A DNA stretch of 44,749 nt from Alphaproteobacteria bacterium (GTDB lineage Bacteria; Pseudomonadota; Alphaproteobacteria; Caulobacterales; Maricaulaceae), in the NCBI GenBank assembly GCA_018222865.1, contig JAAEZM010000017.1:1-44749 (forward strand). The letters are read 5' to 3'. Positions 24,616 through 33,532 of the stretch are shown here, piece after piece. The stretch's first letter is position 1. Every line of letters starts with the position of its first letter. The notes beneath the pieces are model-generated. The model did no database searches and had not been told where the DNA came from. It saw only the letters and a list, made by a program, of their open reading frames with translations. The translations under genes were made by a program, and so were the position numbers.

Positions 24616-25418
24616 AGTTCGGAATGCAGCGCTGAGACTTCAGCGCGCAAGGCCCGGATCTCATGCATCAGCTCCGCCCTTTCCTCCTGCGCTTCTTCAT
24701 CACGCGCATCTTCATCATCAAAATGCTTGGCCTGAAGGCTGTCGACAATGATGGCGATGAAGAGATTGAGCACGGCGAAACTGGTCAGAACGATAAAGAC
24801 CAGGAAAAAGATCCAGGCCCAGCCATGATTCTCGCGAACCGGGTTTTGAACCTCGGTCGCCCAGCCCTCCAGCGTCATCACCTGAAAGAGCGAGAGCGCG
24901 CTCTCACCCAGATTGCCGAACAGCTCCGGGTTGGTGCCGCCGAACAGTTTCACCGCCATGACGGAGGAGACGTAGAACATCAAGGCCAGCACCGCGATGA
25001 TCGCCCCCATGCCGGGGATGGCGCGCAGCAGGGCTTCGATCACTTTGCGCATTTCCGGCATGACCGAGAACAGCCGGAAGACACGCAGAATCCGCAGCGA
25101 GCGCAGGACCGCGAACCCGCCGGCATCGGGCATAATCGAAACACCGACCACGATGAGGTCAAACCAGTTCCAGCCGCTTTTGAAAAACCGCATCCGGTAC
25201 GCGATGAATTTGAGAATAAGCTCGAAGACGAAGACCGATACGACCACGCGGTCAACAATAGGCAGGATCGACAAGAACCATGCCTGGCGAACCGGGAAGG
25301 TCTCCAGCCCCAGCGTGATCGCATTGATAACGATCAGTCCCAGGATGAAATTCCTGAACAGCGCGCTTTCCACGAAAGCGATCAAGCGGTCAGTGGCGGT
25401 CATGGTGGCAGTACTCAT
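24549..25418 (-). CDS. NaChBac-type voltage-gated cation channel with TLEGW filter
   Basis: A 289-residue single-repeat, six-helix channel that should act as a tetramer. S1 is about 24-43, S2 57-74, S3 84-98; S4 carries Arg106, 109, 112 and 115 at every third position (LRSLRILRVFRLF); S5 is about 136-158 and S6 201-227. The pore loop reads QVMTLEGWATEV, with filter T182-L-E-G-W186. Sodium-selective relatives usually have TLESW; Gly at the fourth position recalls the native calcium channel CavMr and eukaryotic Cav repeats I and III. The C-terminus has the usual acidic neck (DDEDARDEEAQEE) and a heptad coiled coil (L250, I254, L257, V261, L264, L268). Na versus Ca selectivity is open. Confidence 0.92.
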   Translation of the reverse strand: MSTATMTATDRLIAFVESALFRNFILGLIVINAITLGLETFPVRQAWFLSILPIVDRVVVSVFVFELILKFIAYRMRFFKSGWNWFDLIVVGVSIMPDAGGFAVLRSLRILRVFRLFSVMPEMRKVIEALLRAIPGMGAIIAVLALMFYVSSVMAVKLFGGTNPELFGNLGESALSLFQVMTLEGWATEVQNPVRENHGWAWIFFLVFIVLTSFAVLNLFIAIIVDSLQAKHFDDEDARDEEAQEERAELMHEIRALRAEVSALHSELQRSSSGSSSDNMASKAADSSE

Positions 25419-25553
25419 GAGATTCCCCGGTGCGAGATCTTCTCAACTATCGCCGCTCCTTTCCAAGTTCAACAGTCCACACGGATGAAAAGGTTCAATT
25501 TCTCAGATCCCGCGCAAGGAAGTCTTAGGGCGTTGACGTCAAGCTTCGCCTCC

Positions 25554-25952
25554 ATGAAGGCCGCATCGATCCATGTCCTCCTGCTCAGCGCTCTTGGCGC
25601 CCTGGCCCTGACTTCGCCCGCCATGGCCCAGGATGATGATTTGGAAGGCTTTGTCCGCACGGGCTCTATCTATCATCGTCTGGATATGTCCCAGGGCACG
25701 CCCGCGATTTGCGAAGCGGTCTGTGCCCGCGATCAGCAATGCCAGTCCTGGAGCTGGGCGCAGGCCGGCCTGATGGGACCGGATGCGCAGTGCCAGCTCC
25801 TCTCCAGCGCCCCGACCCCGCAAAGACGCCCCGGTCATGTCACCGGTCTCGCACCACAATTGCGCGAACGGATCGATCAGGCGTCCGAGCGAGCATTAAG
25901 TGCGCGCGAACAAGCCGCGCTCGCGGCGACGGAACACCGCCCCTACCCCTGA
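25554..25952 (+). CDS. exported PAN-like small protein
   Basis: A 132-residue protein from ATG 25554, chosen because it gives a standard signal peptide (SALGALALTSPAMA, cleaved before QDDD). An upstream in-frame ATG at 25483 would put 24 residues before it. The mature part holds a PAN/Apple-like module: ICEAVCARDQQCQSWSWAQ and a later QCQLL give a four-cysteine pattern, with the aromatic SWSW typical of PAN_4. The C-terminal third is an Ala/Arg/Glu-rich helix. PAN modules bind proteins or carbohydrates; the partner here is unknown. Longer upstream reading is only the antisense of the channel gene. Confidence 0.75.
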   Translation: MKAASIHVLLLSALGALALTSPAMAQDDDLEGFVRTGSIYHRLDMSQGTPAICEAVCARDQQCQSWSWAQAGLMGPDAQCQLLSSAPTPQRRPGHVTGLAPQLRERIDQASERALSAREQAALAATEHRPYP

Positions 25953-26061
25953 TTTAGAGCGCTTTTTCATCCGCAATTTGGCAAGGCATTAACCCTCTCG
26001 GCCCACGCTTTCTTTACCCGCATGTGCGAGCTTTAGGACCAACACCAATAAGAGGGTCGCC

Positions 26062-27144
26062 ATGCCGGTCGTCAGCAAGCTGAACAATCTGGTCGAGCTC
26101 GCCAAGGAGAAGTCCTCGGATCGCCGACGAGCCTTGCTGCGAGAGGTGACCGATCTTTTCTTTGACGAAACGCCGGAAAGCGGCGGCGACGTCTCCAACA
26201 AGTTCGAGGAAGTTCTCACCGCCCTGGCCGAGCAAACCGCCCAGGAAGCGCGCGAGGAACTCTCCGAGCGTTTCGCCGAGGCCGATAATGCGCCGCGGGG
26301 ACTGATCCGACGCCTCGCCCATGATGCGATTGAGGTGGCCGCGCCGATCCTGGCCAAATCGAACGTCCTGGACGAGAGCGAATTGCTCTCCATCGCCGAG
26401 ACCGGCCAGCAACCGCATCTGCAAGCCATCTCGAAGCGTGAACAGGTTTCAGAACGCCTGTCCGATACAATTGTCCGGCGCGGTGATGACAATACCGTCG
26501 CCACGCTGATCCAGAATGAAGGCGCCCAGCTCTCGCGTCAGACTTTCGAGACCGTGACCGAGCGCGCTGAAACCTCCAAAACCCTTCAAGGCCCGCTGGT
26601 TGAGCGCACCGACACGCCCAATGACCTTCTCGCCGATCTCATGCTGACCGTGGAAAATCGCTTGCGTGATCGTATCGTCGAGCGCTTCAACCATGTCGAT
26701 CCGGATGTGATCCAGCATGCGATGAATGCTTCACGCGAACGTCTGGCCAAGCGTCTGGAAGACGACAAGGAATTGGCGGAAGCGCGTAAATTCATCCAGT
26801 CCAAGCAAGTTCGTAAACAGCTCGATGGCGCCCTGCTCGCGCGCCTCTTGCGCGAACGCCAAAACACGAGACTCTATGTCGGTTTTGCTGAAATGACCGG
26901 TGTCGACCTGGTCGCCGCTCGCCGCGCCATCGAACAGGAATGCGTCGATCCGCTGGCCCTGATTTGCAAGGCGGCCGGTCTCGACAAGGCGCTCTTTGTC
27001 ACCCTGGCCGTCCTGCGCAAATCCGCGAATGCAGAAGCGCTTGCCGACGCCAAGGAACTGGGCCTGCTATATGACAGGATCAGCCTGGAAGACGCCGAAC
27101 GCGCCATGCGCTTCTGGCGCCTGCGCAGAGATGTAGCGGCTTAG
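26062..27144 (+). CDS. DUF2336 domain protein
   Basis: A 360-residue soluble, helical-repeat-like protein of the DUF2336 family, found mainly in Alphaproteobacteria. Recognisable parts are KLNNLVELAKEKSSDRRRAL at the start and VVRRGDDNTV-like (DTIVRRGDDNTVATLI) in the middle; the late LARLLRERQNTRLYVGFAE and CKAAGLDKALFVTLAVLR are also typical. The function is not established; its repeat form suggests a protein-interaction or regulatory role. A strong AGAGGG stands 5 bases before the ATG. It is convergent with the MscS gene, with a 7-base gap. Confidence 0.88.
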   Translation: MPVVSKLNNLVELAKEKSSDRRRALLREVTDLFFDETPESGGDVSNKFEEVLTALAEQTAQEAREELSERFAEADNAPRGLIRRLAHDAIEVAAPILAKSNVLDESELLSIAETGQQPHLQAISKREQVSERLSDTIVRRGDDNTVATLIQNEGAQLSRQTFETVTERAETSKTLQGPLVERTDTPNDLLADLMLTVENRLRDRIVERFNHVDPDVIQHAMNASRERLAKRLEDDKELAEARKFIQSKQVRKQLDGALLARLLRERQNTRLYVGFAEMTGVDLVAARRAIEQECVDPLALICKAAGLDKALFVTLAVLRKSANAEALADAKELGLLYDRISLEDAERAMRFWRLRRDVAA

Positions 27145-27151
27145 CGTTGCC

Positions 27152-28336
27152 TTAATCAGCGGTTTTGGAGGTCGCGCCGGTCCTTGCGGCGGGCGGGGTG
27201 AAGTATTCCGCGCCCTGTTCCAGATAGATGCTGGTCGATGGGAAGGCGAAATCCGTGCCGGCCGCTTCCACGATCGTCTTGATCTCGAAAGCCAGCTCTT
27301 CTTTCAAGCGCAACCACTCCCCCCAATTCGTTGTCTTGGTGAAGCAATAGAGCATGAAGTCGATGGAGGACGGGCCGAACTTGTCGACGCGCATGAAGGT
27401 CGAGACTTCCGGCGGATGGGCATACTCAGGATGGTTGAGCACATAGCTGAGCACTTTATCGCGGATCTCTTCAAGCTGGGCGACGCTGGTGTCATAGCGC
27501 ACACCGATGATCCAGTAGGTTCGGCGATGCGTCATCCGCGAAAAATTGGTGACGGCATTATCGGCCAGCTTGGAATTGGGCACATAGACCGGCCCTTTGT
27601 CGAAACGGCGGACCAGGGTGGAACGGAAATTCACCTCCTCCACCGTGCCCTCAACCACGCCATCCACCTTGATCCAGTCGCCTGGCAGGAAGCGCTTTTC
27701 TGTCAGGATCAAAAAACCGGCAATGAGGTTTTTGAACAAGTCCTGGGCGCCCAGGCCCACTGCAACCCCGAATAGACCCAGACCCGCGACGATCGGGCCG
27801 ACAGAAATGCCCCAGAGCTCGAGAATGGCGGCGGCACCGACAATGATGAATACGACTTTCAGCGCCTTGGTGAGCCAGTCCAGCATCAGCGGCGTCAGCG
27901 CTTTTTGCAGACCTCGAAGCAAGGCCATGACAGGTTCGACCGAATTGTGCAGCGCCCAGAAGATCACAATGGTGATCAGGGTTCGAATGAGATTATCGCC
28001 ATCCCCGAGGAAGAAACTGCCCTCGCTGGCGCCGCTGCGAAGCACTTCCATGGCAAAGAAGAGCGCGATGATCACCGGGACAAGTTTGACCGGCCCGGCG
28101 AGCGCATCGACGATGGCATCATCGATCTCGGTCTCACTCTTCTTCGCCAGGCGGCGCAGGGAGGCGACAATCCAGGCGGCGATCGCAGAGCGCAAGGTCA
28201 GGCCAAGCAGCACGATCAGTATGGCAGAAACGCCCTGACCGATACTCACTCCGAGAAAGGACGTGTTCCAGACCTCGGTTGTGATAGTCCAGAGCTGCTC
28301 GAAATCACCCATCAAGCCATTATTGCCAGCACTCAT
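27152..28336 (-). CDS. MscS-family mechanosensitive ion channel
   Basis: A 394-residue small-conductance mechanosensitive channel. It has an N-terminal helix pair, a middle hydrophobic block, and the pore helix/beta-domain region: GLFGVAVGLGAQDLFKNLIA, followed by GFLILTEKRFLPGDWIKVDG, VEGTVEEVNFRSTLVRRFD and VPNSKLADNAVTNFSRM. The C-terminal domain ends in DFAFPSTSIYLEQG. It releases solutes on hypo-osmotic shock. The longer N-terminus gives more membrane helices than E. coli MscS. Its ATG overlaps the prfC stop by four bases, so the two are coupled. Confidence 0.93.
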   Translation of the reverse strand: MSAGNNGLMGDFEQLWTITTEVWNTSFLGVSIGQGVSAILIVLLGLTLRSAIAAWIVASLRRLAKKSETEIDDAIVDALAGPVKLVPVIIALFFAMEVLRSGASEGSFFLGDGDNLIRTLITIVIFWALHNSVEPVMALLRGLQKALTPLMLDWLTKALKVVFIIVGAAAILELWGISVGPIVAGLGLFGVAVGLGAQDLFKNLIAGFLILTEKRFLPGDWIKVDGVVEGTVEEVNFRSTLVRRFDKGPVYVPNSKLADNAVTNFSRMTHRRTYWIIGVRYDTSVAQLEEIRDKVLSYVLNHPEYAHPPEVSTFMRVDKFGPSSIDFMLYCFTKTTNWGEWLRLKEELAFEIKTIVEAAGTDFAFPSTSIYLEQGAEYFTPPAARTGATSKTAD

Positions 28337-29937
28337 GCCGCGCGCTCCTTGGCTCTGTGGAAAGTCAGATCGGGAAACTTCTCTTCCGAATAGGAGACTT
28401 CCCAGGCGCTCTTGGCGAGGAAAACCGGGTCGCCATTAATGTCTTCGGCCATCGCGGTTTTATGACGATCCGCAAAAGCTTCGATCTTGGCGTCCTCACC
28501 TGTGAGCCAGCGCGCCGTCTCGTAGGGCGCCGCTTCAAAGGTGACATCAAGACCATATTCCGCGGCGACACGTTCCCGCATCACATCGATCTGCAGCGCA
28601 CCCACCGCGCCGACCACGAAATCACCGCCTAGGGTCGGGCGGAAGAGCTGGGTTACGCCCTCCTCCGCCAGGCTCTCAAGCGCCTTTTTGAGATGCTTCG
28701 CCTTGAGCGGATCGGCCAGGCGCGCGCGGCGCAGGATTTCCGGAGCGAAATTCGGGATGCCGGAAAAGCGGATCTTGCCGCTTTCGGACAGGCTATCGCC
28801 CACCCGTAGCGTCCCGTGATTGGGCACGCCCATCACATCGCCGGCAAACGCCTCATCCGCGATCTCACGATCCTGGGCAAAGAACAGGGTCGGCGAAGAG
28901 ACCGTGAGCTGTTTTCCCGCCTCCGTCTTGAGTTTCATGCCGCGTTTGAACTTGCCCGAACACAGGCGAACAAAGGCCACCCGGTCGCGGTGATTGGGAT
29001 CCATATTGGCCTGGACCTTGAAGACGAAGCCCGCGACTTCCTTGCCGCTCGGTTCCACCTGTGAGGGCTTGCCGGAGATATCCGCCGCCACCGGTGCCGG
29101 TCCCGGGATATTATCTGCCAGGCCATCCAGCAGCTCGTGCACGCCGAAACCACGCAGGGCCGAGCCGAAGAAAACCGGAGTGAGATGGCCTTCAAGAAAG
29201 CTCTGCATTTTGAAGGGCGGACATAATTCCTTGGCCACTTCAGCGCCTTCACGCACCTCATCCATCTCCTCCTCGGAGAGGATTTCCGAGATCATATTGG
29301 AATTGAGGTCGACGACTTCGCTGGGCTGTCCGGCCTCGCGCTCCTCGCCCGGGCGCTGATAGACGTGAAATCCCTCGCTGGCGAGATCAAGCACGCCCTT
29401 GAAGCGGTTACCCGACCCGACCGGCCATTGCATCGGCGCGGTGTCCAGGGCGAGCTTTTCCTGGATATCCTCGAGAAGATCGACCGGGTCGAGCGCTTCG
29501 CGGTCCATCTTGTTGATGAAGGTGACGATCGGGATGTCTCGCAGGCGGCACACCTCAACCAGTTTCAGGGTCCGTGGCTCCACACCCTTGGCCGCATCGA
29601 GCACCATGATGGCGCTGTCGGCCGCGGTGAGCGTGCGATAGGTATCCTCGGAGAAGTCTTCGTGGCCCGGCGTGTCGAGCAGGTTGAACAACAACCCTTT
29701 ATGCTCATAGGTCATGACGGAGGCAGAGACGGAAATTCCGCGTTCCTGCTCAATCTTCATCCAGTCGGACTGGGTACGCCGGTTTTCCCCGCGCGCTCGA
29801 ACTTGCCCGGCCAAGCGGATCGCGCCTGCGGACAGGAGCAAGGTCTCGGTCAGTGTCGTTTTACCGGCATCGGGGTGGGAGATAATGGCGAAGCTACGGC
29901 GGCGCGCCCATTCCGGGCCGTTAGGGGCAGTGGTCAT
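28333..29937 (-). CDS. prfC: peptide chain release factor 3 (RF3)
   Basis: A 534-residue translational GTPase that recycles RF1/RF2 from the ribosome. G1 is SHPDAGKTTLTE, the switch region carries QERGISVSAS, G3 is DTPGHEDFSEDTYR and G4 is NKMDRE. Domain II and the RF3-specific C-terminal domain are complete (MDPNHRDRVAFVRLCSGKF, GVLQ/GALQIDVMRERVAAEY). Length matches the family (about 530). It overlaps the MscS gene by four bases, an operon with no obvious functional logic. Confidence 0.96.
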   Translation of the reverse strand: MTTAPNGPEWARRRSFAIISHPDAGKTTLTETLLLSAGAIRLAGQVRARGENRRTQSDWMKIEQERGISVSASVMTYEHKGLLFNLLDTPGHEDFSEDTYRTLTAADSAIMVLDAAKGVEPRTLKLVEVCRLRDIPIVTFINKMDREALDPVDLLEDIQEKLALDTAPMQWPVGSGNRFKGVLDLASEGFHVYQRPGEEREAGQPSEVVDLNSNMISEILSEEEMDEVREGAEVAKELCPPFKMQSFLEGHLTPVFFGSALRGFGVHELLDGLADNIPGPAPVAADISGKPSQVEPSGKEVAGFVFKVQANMDPNHRDRVAFVRLCSGKFKRGMKLKTEAGKQLTVSSPTLFFAQDREIADEAFAGDVMGVPNHGTLRVGDSLSESGKIRFSGIPNFAPEILRRARLADPLKAKHLKKALESLAEEGVTQLFRPTLGGDFVVGAVGALQIDVMRERVAAEYGLDVTFEAAPYETARWLTGEDAKIEAFADRHKTAMAEDINGDPVFLAKSAWEVSYSEEKFPDLTFHRAKERAA

Positions 29938-29979
29938 TGATCGGCTCTTATACGTATTCGAGCCGCGGGGGTAGCCTGA

Positions 29980-30393
29980 TCAATGGGCGCTATGCAAGGT
30001 GTCAGTGACGCGCGTCCAGACTTCGCCGTTGATTTCATGGGCCGTCAGCGCGTTTTCATTCTGACGTTTCCACAAATAGGCCAGTGTGGTGATGGGCACA
30101 TTGGCAAAGCGCAGGCCGACATCCTCAGGTCCGGTTGCCTGCTCATAGCGTACCGCCAAGAGCGCATTGGCGCCGGGCGCCCGATAGGCAATCAGAGCGC
30201 ATAAATGCTGGCATTGTTCGAACTTATTGCGGGCGATATTGGGATCCACAAACACCGCCTCGCGGACCAGCGCCGTCAGATGCGCCGGATGCAGGGTTTC
30301 AAACTGAGCCGGAGGCAAAGGGAGTGTGCCATCGCGCAATAGCGTTGTCAGATCTCCCAAGTCAAAGACGACATCATTAAAGAGGAAGAGCAT
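29980..30393 (-). CDS. conserved-looking 137-residue protein of unknown function
   Basis: I do not recognise this protein. It is soluble and compact, starting MLFLFNDVVFDLGD and containing FDLGDLTTLLRDG, a HPAHLTALVREAVF helix and a C-terminal GEVWTRVTDTLHSAH. No membrane segment, signal peptide or metal motif is visible. It stands between prfC and the DUF1491 gene on the same strand, 42 bases from prfC. AAGG stands about 10 bases before the ATG. Codon use is like its neighbours, so it is probably a real gene. Confidence 0.75.
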   Translation of the reverse strand: MLFLFNDVVFDLGDLTTLLRDGTLPLPPAQFETLHPAHLTALVREAVFVDPNIARNKFEQCQHLCALIAYRAPGANALLAVRYEQATGPEDVGLRFANVPITTLAYLWKRQNENALTAHEINGEVWTRVTDTLHSAH

Positions 30394-30446
30394 TCCTGCG
30401 TACCTTGCTGAACCAGTTCTACCAGGCTCAGTGTCACACGGATTCG

Positions 30447-30779
30447 TTAAACTTCCTCAACCGGCTCTTCTAAAAAATGACGACCTTCACGGTCCTCAAT
30501 GGCAATGATCCAAAGGTCCGGATCATCCTCCGCCCGGCGTTCACAGTAAGCATCGATTTCTGCTTCATCTGCGGCAGTTTTCCACACCACCCAGAGACGC
30601 TCGCCGGTCTCGTCCCGTTGCGGAACATAAAGCACACACTCTCCAGAGGGCTTTACGACCTTTACGAGCACTGCACCCGCAGTCTCGTCTCCCCGGCGAA
30701 TCACATAAAGCGCCGCGAAAGCCGATTCAGCCCGCCATTTCAGGGCATCGAGCCAAAAACTGGTCGTCAACCCAATCAT
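30447..30779 (-). CDS. DUF1491 family protein
   Basis: A 110-residue protein of the alphaproteobacterial DUF1491 family. The start is set at ATG 30779, before the family block LTTSFWLDALKWRAES; a TTG at 30794 is less likely. Further matches are FAALYVIRRGDETAGAVLVK and the Trp-rich ERLWVVWKT, then DPDLWIIAIEDREGRHFLEE. The function is not known. Fifty-three bases separate it from the downstream 137-residue gene, with one GATTC in the gap. Confidence 0.9.
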   Translation of the reverse strand: MIGLTTSFWLDALKWRAESAFAALYVIRRGDETAGAVLVKVVKPSGECVLYVPQRDETGERLWVVWKTAADEAEIDAYCERRAEDDPDLWIIAIEDREGRHFLEEPVEEV

Positions 30780-30836
30780 TTTCGTTGCTGGCAAGCCGAT
30801 TGCTTAATAATCTGTAAATGGGTGAGGGAGCGTTTC

Positions 30837-32546
30837 ATGTCGGTACGTCTAGTTTGCGGTATGCTTGCGGCTGCAAGTGTAATGGCTGGTGGGGTTATGA
30901 CTGGGGGAAGCTGGGCTGTCGAGGCCAGCGCCAACTCCGAACTGTCATCACAACAATCTACCGCAATGGCCAGTCCGGCTGAAGCCGAAACGAATATCCA
31001 CACCGAAGAGCGTACGCTGGCCGATCTTGAAGCCGGTATGGACGCTTTTGTACTCTCGCCATCGCAGCGCAATCAGAGCATCAGCTTCACTCTGCCGCCA
31101 AATGCAGACACGACGGAAGCCTGGCTCCGCCTCGCTGCGCGCCCGGCAAGTGAAACCACAAATGGCCGCATCCTTGTGTCAGTGAATGGTGGCGAAGCCA
31201 TCGTCCTGCGCCCGCGCCCGCAACCGATGGAAGCCCGCTTCTCCCTGTACTCCGCAGACTTCCGTCCGGGTGAGAACACGCTATCGATCGAATTCACCTC
31301 TGAAGGGGCGACGGCAGGCTGGATCGTGGACGCGCGCCGCTCGCAGCTGCGCCTCTCCTTGACCGAAGCCACACAGCTCGGCTCGCTGGGTGATCTGGAA
31401 AACACTCTGGGTGCCGATTTCGCGGCGCCGCGCCGTATCGCATTGATCAGCGAAGCCAATCGGCAGCGCGCAACGGTTGAAAGCCTGACGGCCCAGGGTC
31501 TGGCGCTGCGGGCTGGAACGGTTCCGCTTTTCACCGGGGATATGGCCGATGCGGATCTGATCGTCCGTATTGCTGAAGCCGAAGCGCTCAATGATGAGCA
31601 GCGCAGCGCCCTGCGCAATGGCCGCGAGCCCTCCGGTCCGGAGATCGCCTTCGTCGCGGGTGAGACGCCAACCCTGATTGTCACCGGACGCAATATCGAT
31701 GAAGCCACCGCCGCAGCCCGCCTGCTCGCGGCGCGCTCCTTCGCAAGCTATGAGACGTCTTTCATTGCCGCCGATGCGATCTCCGCCGAGCGCCTTGGCA
31801 CCCGCCAGGCCCGCGATGCGCAGCGCCATGCCTATAATGCGGATCTGCGGACGTTTGCGACCTCCGGCCTGCCCTTCAGCGCCGACCAGGGCTCGCGCAC
31901 CGCTGTCCAGCTGCTCAGCGTCAATGAATATGATCGCTTCGGCGCCCTGTCCCTGCTCGCCCGCTCTGCCATTGTTGGCGGTGAAGCCTGGCTTTATGCC
32001 TGGTATGGCGATGCCAGCGACACGGTTCCGGCGGATCATAATCTTCTGGTCATTGGTCCCAACGCGACCACAAATGACATGATTGATCGCCATGCACCGG
32101 CTGAATTGCGCGCGGCTTTCCGCGCCGCTGAACGCAGCCAGGGCCAGCGTGGCCTGATGCGTCTGGCCGCCGCGGCCTATGCCGCACCGGGCGAGAGCAA
32201 TGAAGCCGCTCAAGCCTCTATTGGCGTCGCCTCGATCTTTGAAGATGGCCAGACTGACGGACGCTGGATCGGCACGTTCTCGGCACCGGAGATGTCAGCC
32301 TTTGACGCGGCCGGCGCTTCCCTGGCGCGCTCGGATCTGTGGACGGCCCTGGAAGGCCGGGCCGTTGTCTGGAGCCCGCGCGGTGTCACGCCGATCGATT
32401 TCCGCGAACAGGCGCCCACTTTGACGGAGCGCGTGCAGGAATTCGCAGTCGACCATACGCGCGATGCAGCCCTGCTATTGTTTGGCCTCGCCTTCTTGAT
32501 GCTGGTCCGCGGTCTTTGGCATCGCCGCCGCGTTCAAGCTTCGTAA
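30837..32546 (+). CDS. BcsB-like exported, membrane-anchored protein
   Basis: A 569-residue protein from ATG 30837, with GGTGAGGGAG 7 bases upstream; the longer open frame to its left is antisense of DUF1491. An N-terminal signal peptide, a beta-rich carbohydrate-binding-like domain (ISFTLPPNADTTEAWLRLAA, LVSVNGGEAIVLRP), two flavodoxin-like blocks (PTLIVTGRNIDEATAAARLL; HNLLVIGPNATTNDM) and one C-terminal membrane helix (DAALLLFGLAFLMLVRGLW) give the layout of the cellulose synthase subunit BcsB, though shorter than the usual 700-plus residues. No bcsA or PilZ protein is nearby. It may serve a different exopolysaccharide system; that is inference. Confidence 0.7.
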   Translation: MSVRLVCGMLAAASVMAGGVMTGGSWAVEASANSELSSQQSTAMASPAEAETNIHTEERTLADLEAGMDAFVLSPSQRNQSISFTLPPNADTTEAWLRLAARPASETTNGRILVSVNGGEAIVLRPRPQPMEARFSLYSADFRPGENTLSIEFTSEGATAGWIVDARRSQLRLSLTEATQLGSLGDLENTLGADFAAPRRIALISEANRQRATVESLTAQGLALRAGTVPLFTGDMADADLIVRIAEAEALNDEQRSALRNGREPSGPEIAFVAGETPTLIVTGRNIDEATAAARLLAARSFASYETSFIAADAISAERLGTRQARDAQRHAYNADLRTFATSGLPFSADQGSRTAVQLLSVNEYDRFGALSLLARSAIVGGEAWLYAWYGDASDTVPADHNLLVIGPNATTNDMIDRHAPAELRAAFRAAERSQGQRGLMRLAAAAYAAPGESNEAAQASIGVASIFEDGQTDGRWIGTFSAPEMSAFDAAGASLARSDLWTALEGRAVVWSPRGVTPIDFREQAPTLTERVQEFAVDHTRDAALLLFGLAFLMLVRGLWHRRRVQAS

Positions 32547-32590
32547 AACCTCCTCTGCTAGGACTCTTTCCCGTGGATGCGGGGAAGAGA

Positions 32591-33529
32591 ATGAACAAGC
32601 GGACCAAAACCGCCCTTTCCGCCGTGTGTGTCAGCGCCCTTCTTGCGGCGAATGCACCGGCCTTGGCACAAGAAAATGTTGCCGCTGAAGATGTCTTCGG
32701 CGATCGCGGGTATGCGCTGGCGATTGATGATCGCTGCAACCTGTTCACCGATGCAGAGCGCGCGGCACTGGAAGCCTCCTATCTGCAGGCGCGCGGCGCA
32801 TTATTGCGCGGTCACTACGCGCCGGCCGATCTCGATGCTTATCGTGAAAACCTGGATCGTCAGGCCGATAATGAAGCGTGTGACGGCAGCCAGGCCAATG
32901 CCGTCCAGCTTCGCGTCAATCTGGCCTTTGAGGGCTATCAGCGACTGACGGATCTCAACTTCCCCGGCACGCATTTCTCCTGGGCTGCCCGTCGCCCGGA
33001 CCCGATGCAGACAACAGAGTGGCTGATTGAGCAGGAGACGGACCTCCTGCGGGCCGGCCTTGTTCGCTATGATGATCAGCAGAGTTTCACCATCGCCCTG
33101 CCGAACGAAACCCTGCCGGCGGAGCGCCAGTTCAGCCAGGTCATCCTCGTCCTGCGTGACACAACGCGCGAGCCCGAGCTGTACGACCCGACCGTTGGCG
33201 GTCTCTTTCCGGGACCGGAGACGGCCCCCTGGGCCAGTTGGACGCCGCCGGACTATGCCCGCCGGTTTGTCTGGGCTGCCGGTCGTTTAAACGCCGAGGA
33301 CCTTTACACCCTCACAGGCCAGTCTGACGGGATCGGCTATCGGTTCGGCGATAATGCGGCCCGCGAGATCGCCCGTCGCGATCCGCGCGAGACCGCTCGC
33401 ATCGATTTTCTCGACCGGCGCGGTCAGCCTGTCATGTCACGCTATTTCGAGATCGGGGATTTCGGCGCCGCCCTCGCCTTTCTGCGCGCCGCGCCGGAGC
33501 CGGTTTCAGCTGAAGAGACAGGCGGATAG
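32591..33529 (+). CDS. unrecognised exported 312-residue protein
   Basis: I do not recognise this protein. From ATG 32591 it has a good signal peptide (TALSAVCVSALLAANAPALA, cleaved before QEN). The mature part begins with a cysteine-containing CNLFTDAERAALEASYLQAR helix, followed by a beta-rich section (FSWAARRPDPMQTTEWLIEQ; SFTIALPNETLPAERQFSQ) and ends with YFEIGDFGAALAFLR. Cys50 and Cys98 may pair in the periplasm. A GGGGAAGAGA sits just before the start. It lies 44 bases after the BcsB-like gene on the same strand, so the two may be co-transcribed and act together. Confidence 0.8.
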   Translation: MNKRTKTALSAVCVSALLAANAPALAQENVAAEDVFGDRGYALAIDDRCNLFTDAERAALEASYLQARGALLRGHYAPADLDAYRENLDRQADNEACDGSQANAVQLRVNLAFEGYQRLTDLNFPGTHFSWAARRPDPMQTTEWLIEQETDLLRAGLVRYDDQQSFTIALPNETLPAERQFSQVILVLRDTTREPELYDPTVGGLFPGPETAPWASWTPPDYARRFVWAAGRLNAEDLYTLTGQSDGIGYRFGDNAAREIARRDPRETARIDFLDRRGQPVMSRYFEIGDFGAALAFLRAAPEPVSAEETGG

Positions 33530-33532
33530 GAT

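Noticed and set aside
24663-25553. Long plus-strand open frame leading into the PAN-like protein
   Set aside because: It is antisense to the voltage-gated channel and has a hydrophilic, repetitive composition typical of a shadow frame. The real gene starts at 25554 with a signal peptide.
25977-25992. CtrA-box-like TTGG-N7-TTAAC before the DUF2336 gene
   Set aside because: Only 7 of 9 fixed positions match, which is too common by chance to report as a site.
30477-30836. N-terminal extension of the BcsB-like gene
   Set aside because: This part is antisense to DUF1491; a good ribosome site and signal peptide place the start at 30837.
31281-32213. 310-residue minus-strand open frame inside the BcsB-like gene
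   Set aside because: No family match and a composition expected of a GC-rich shadow frame; the plus-strand gene has a clear domain layout.
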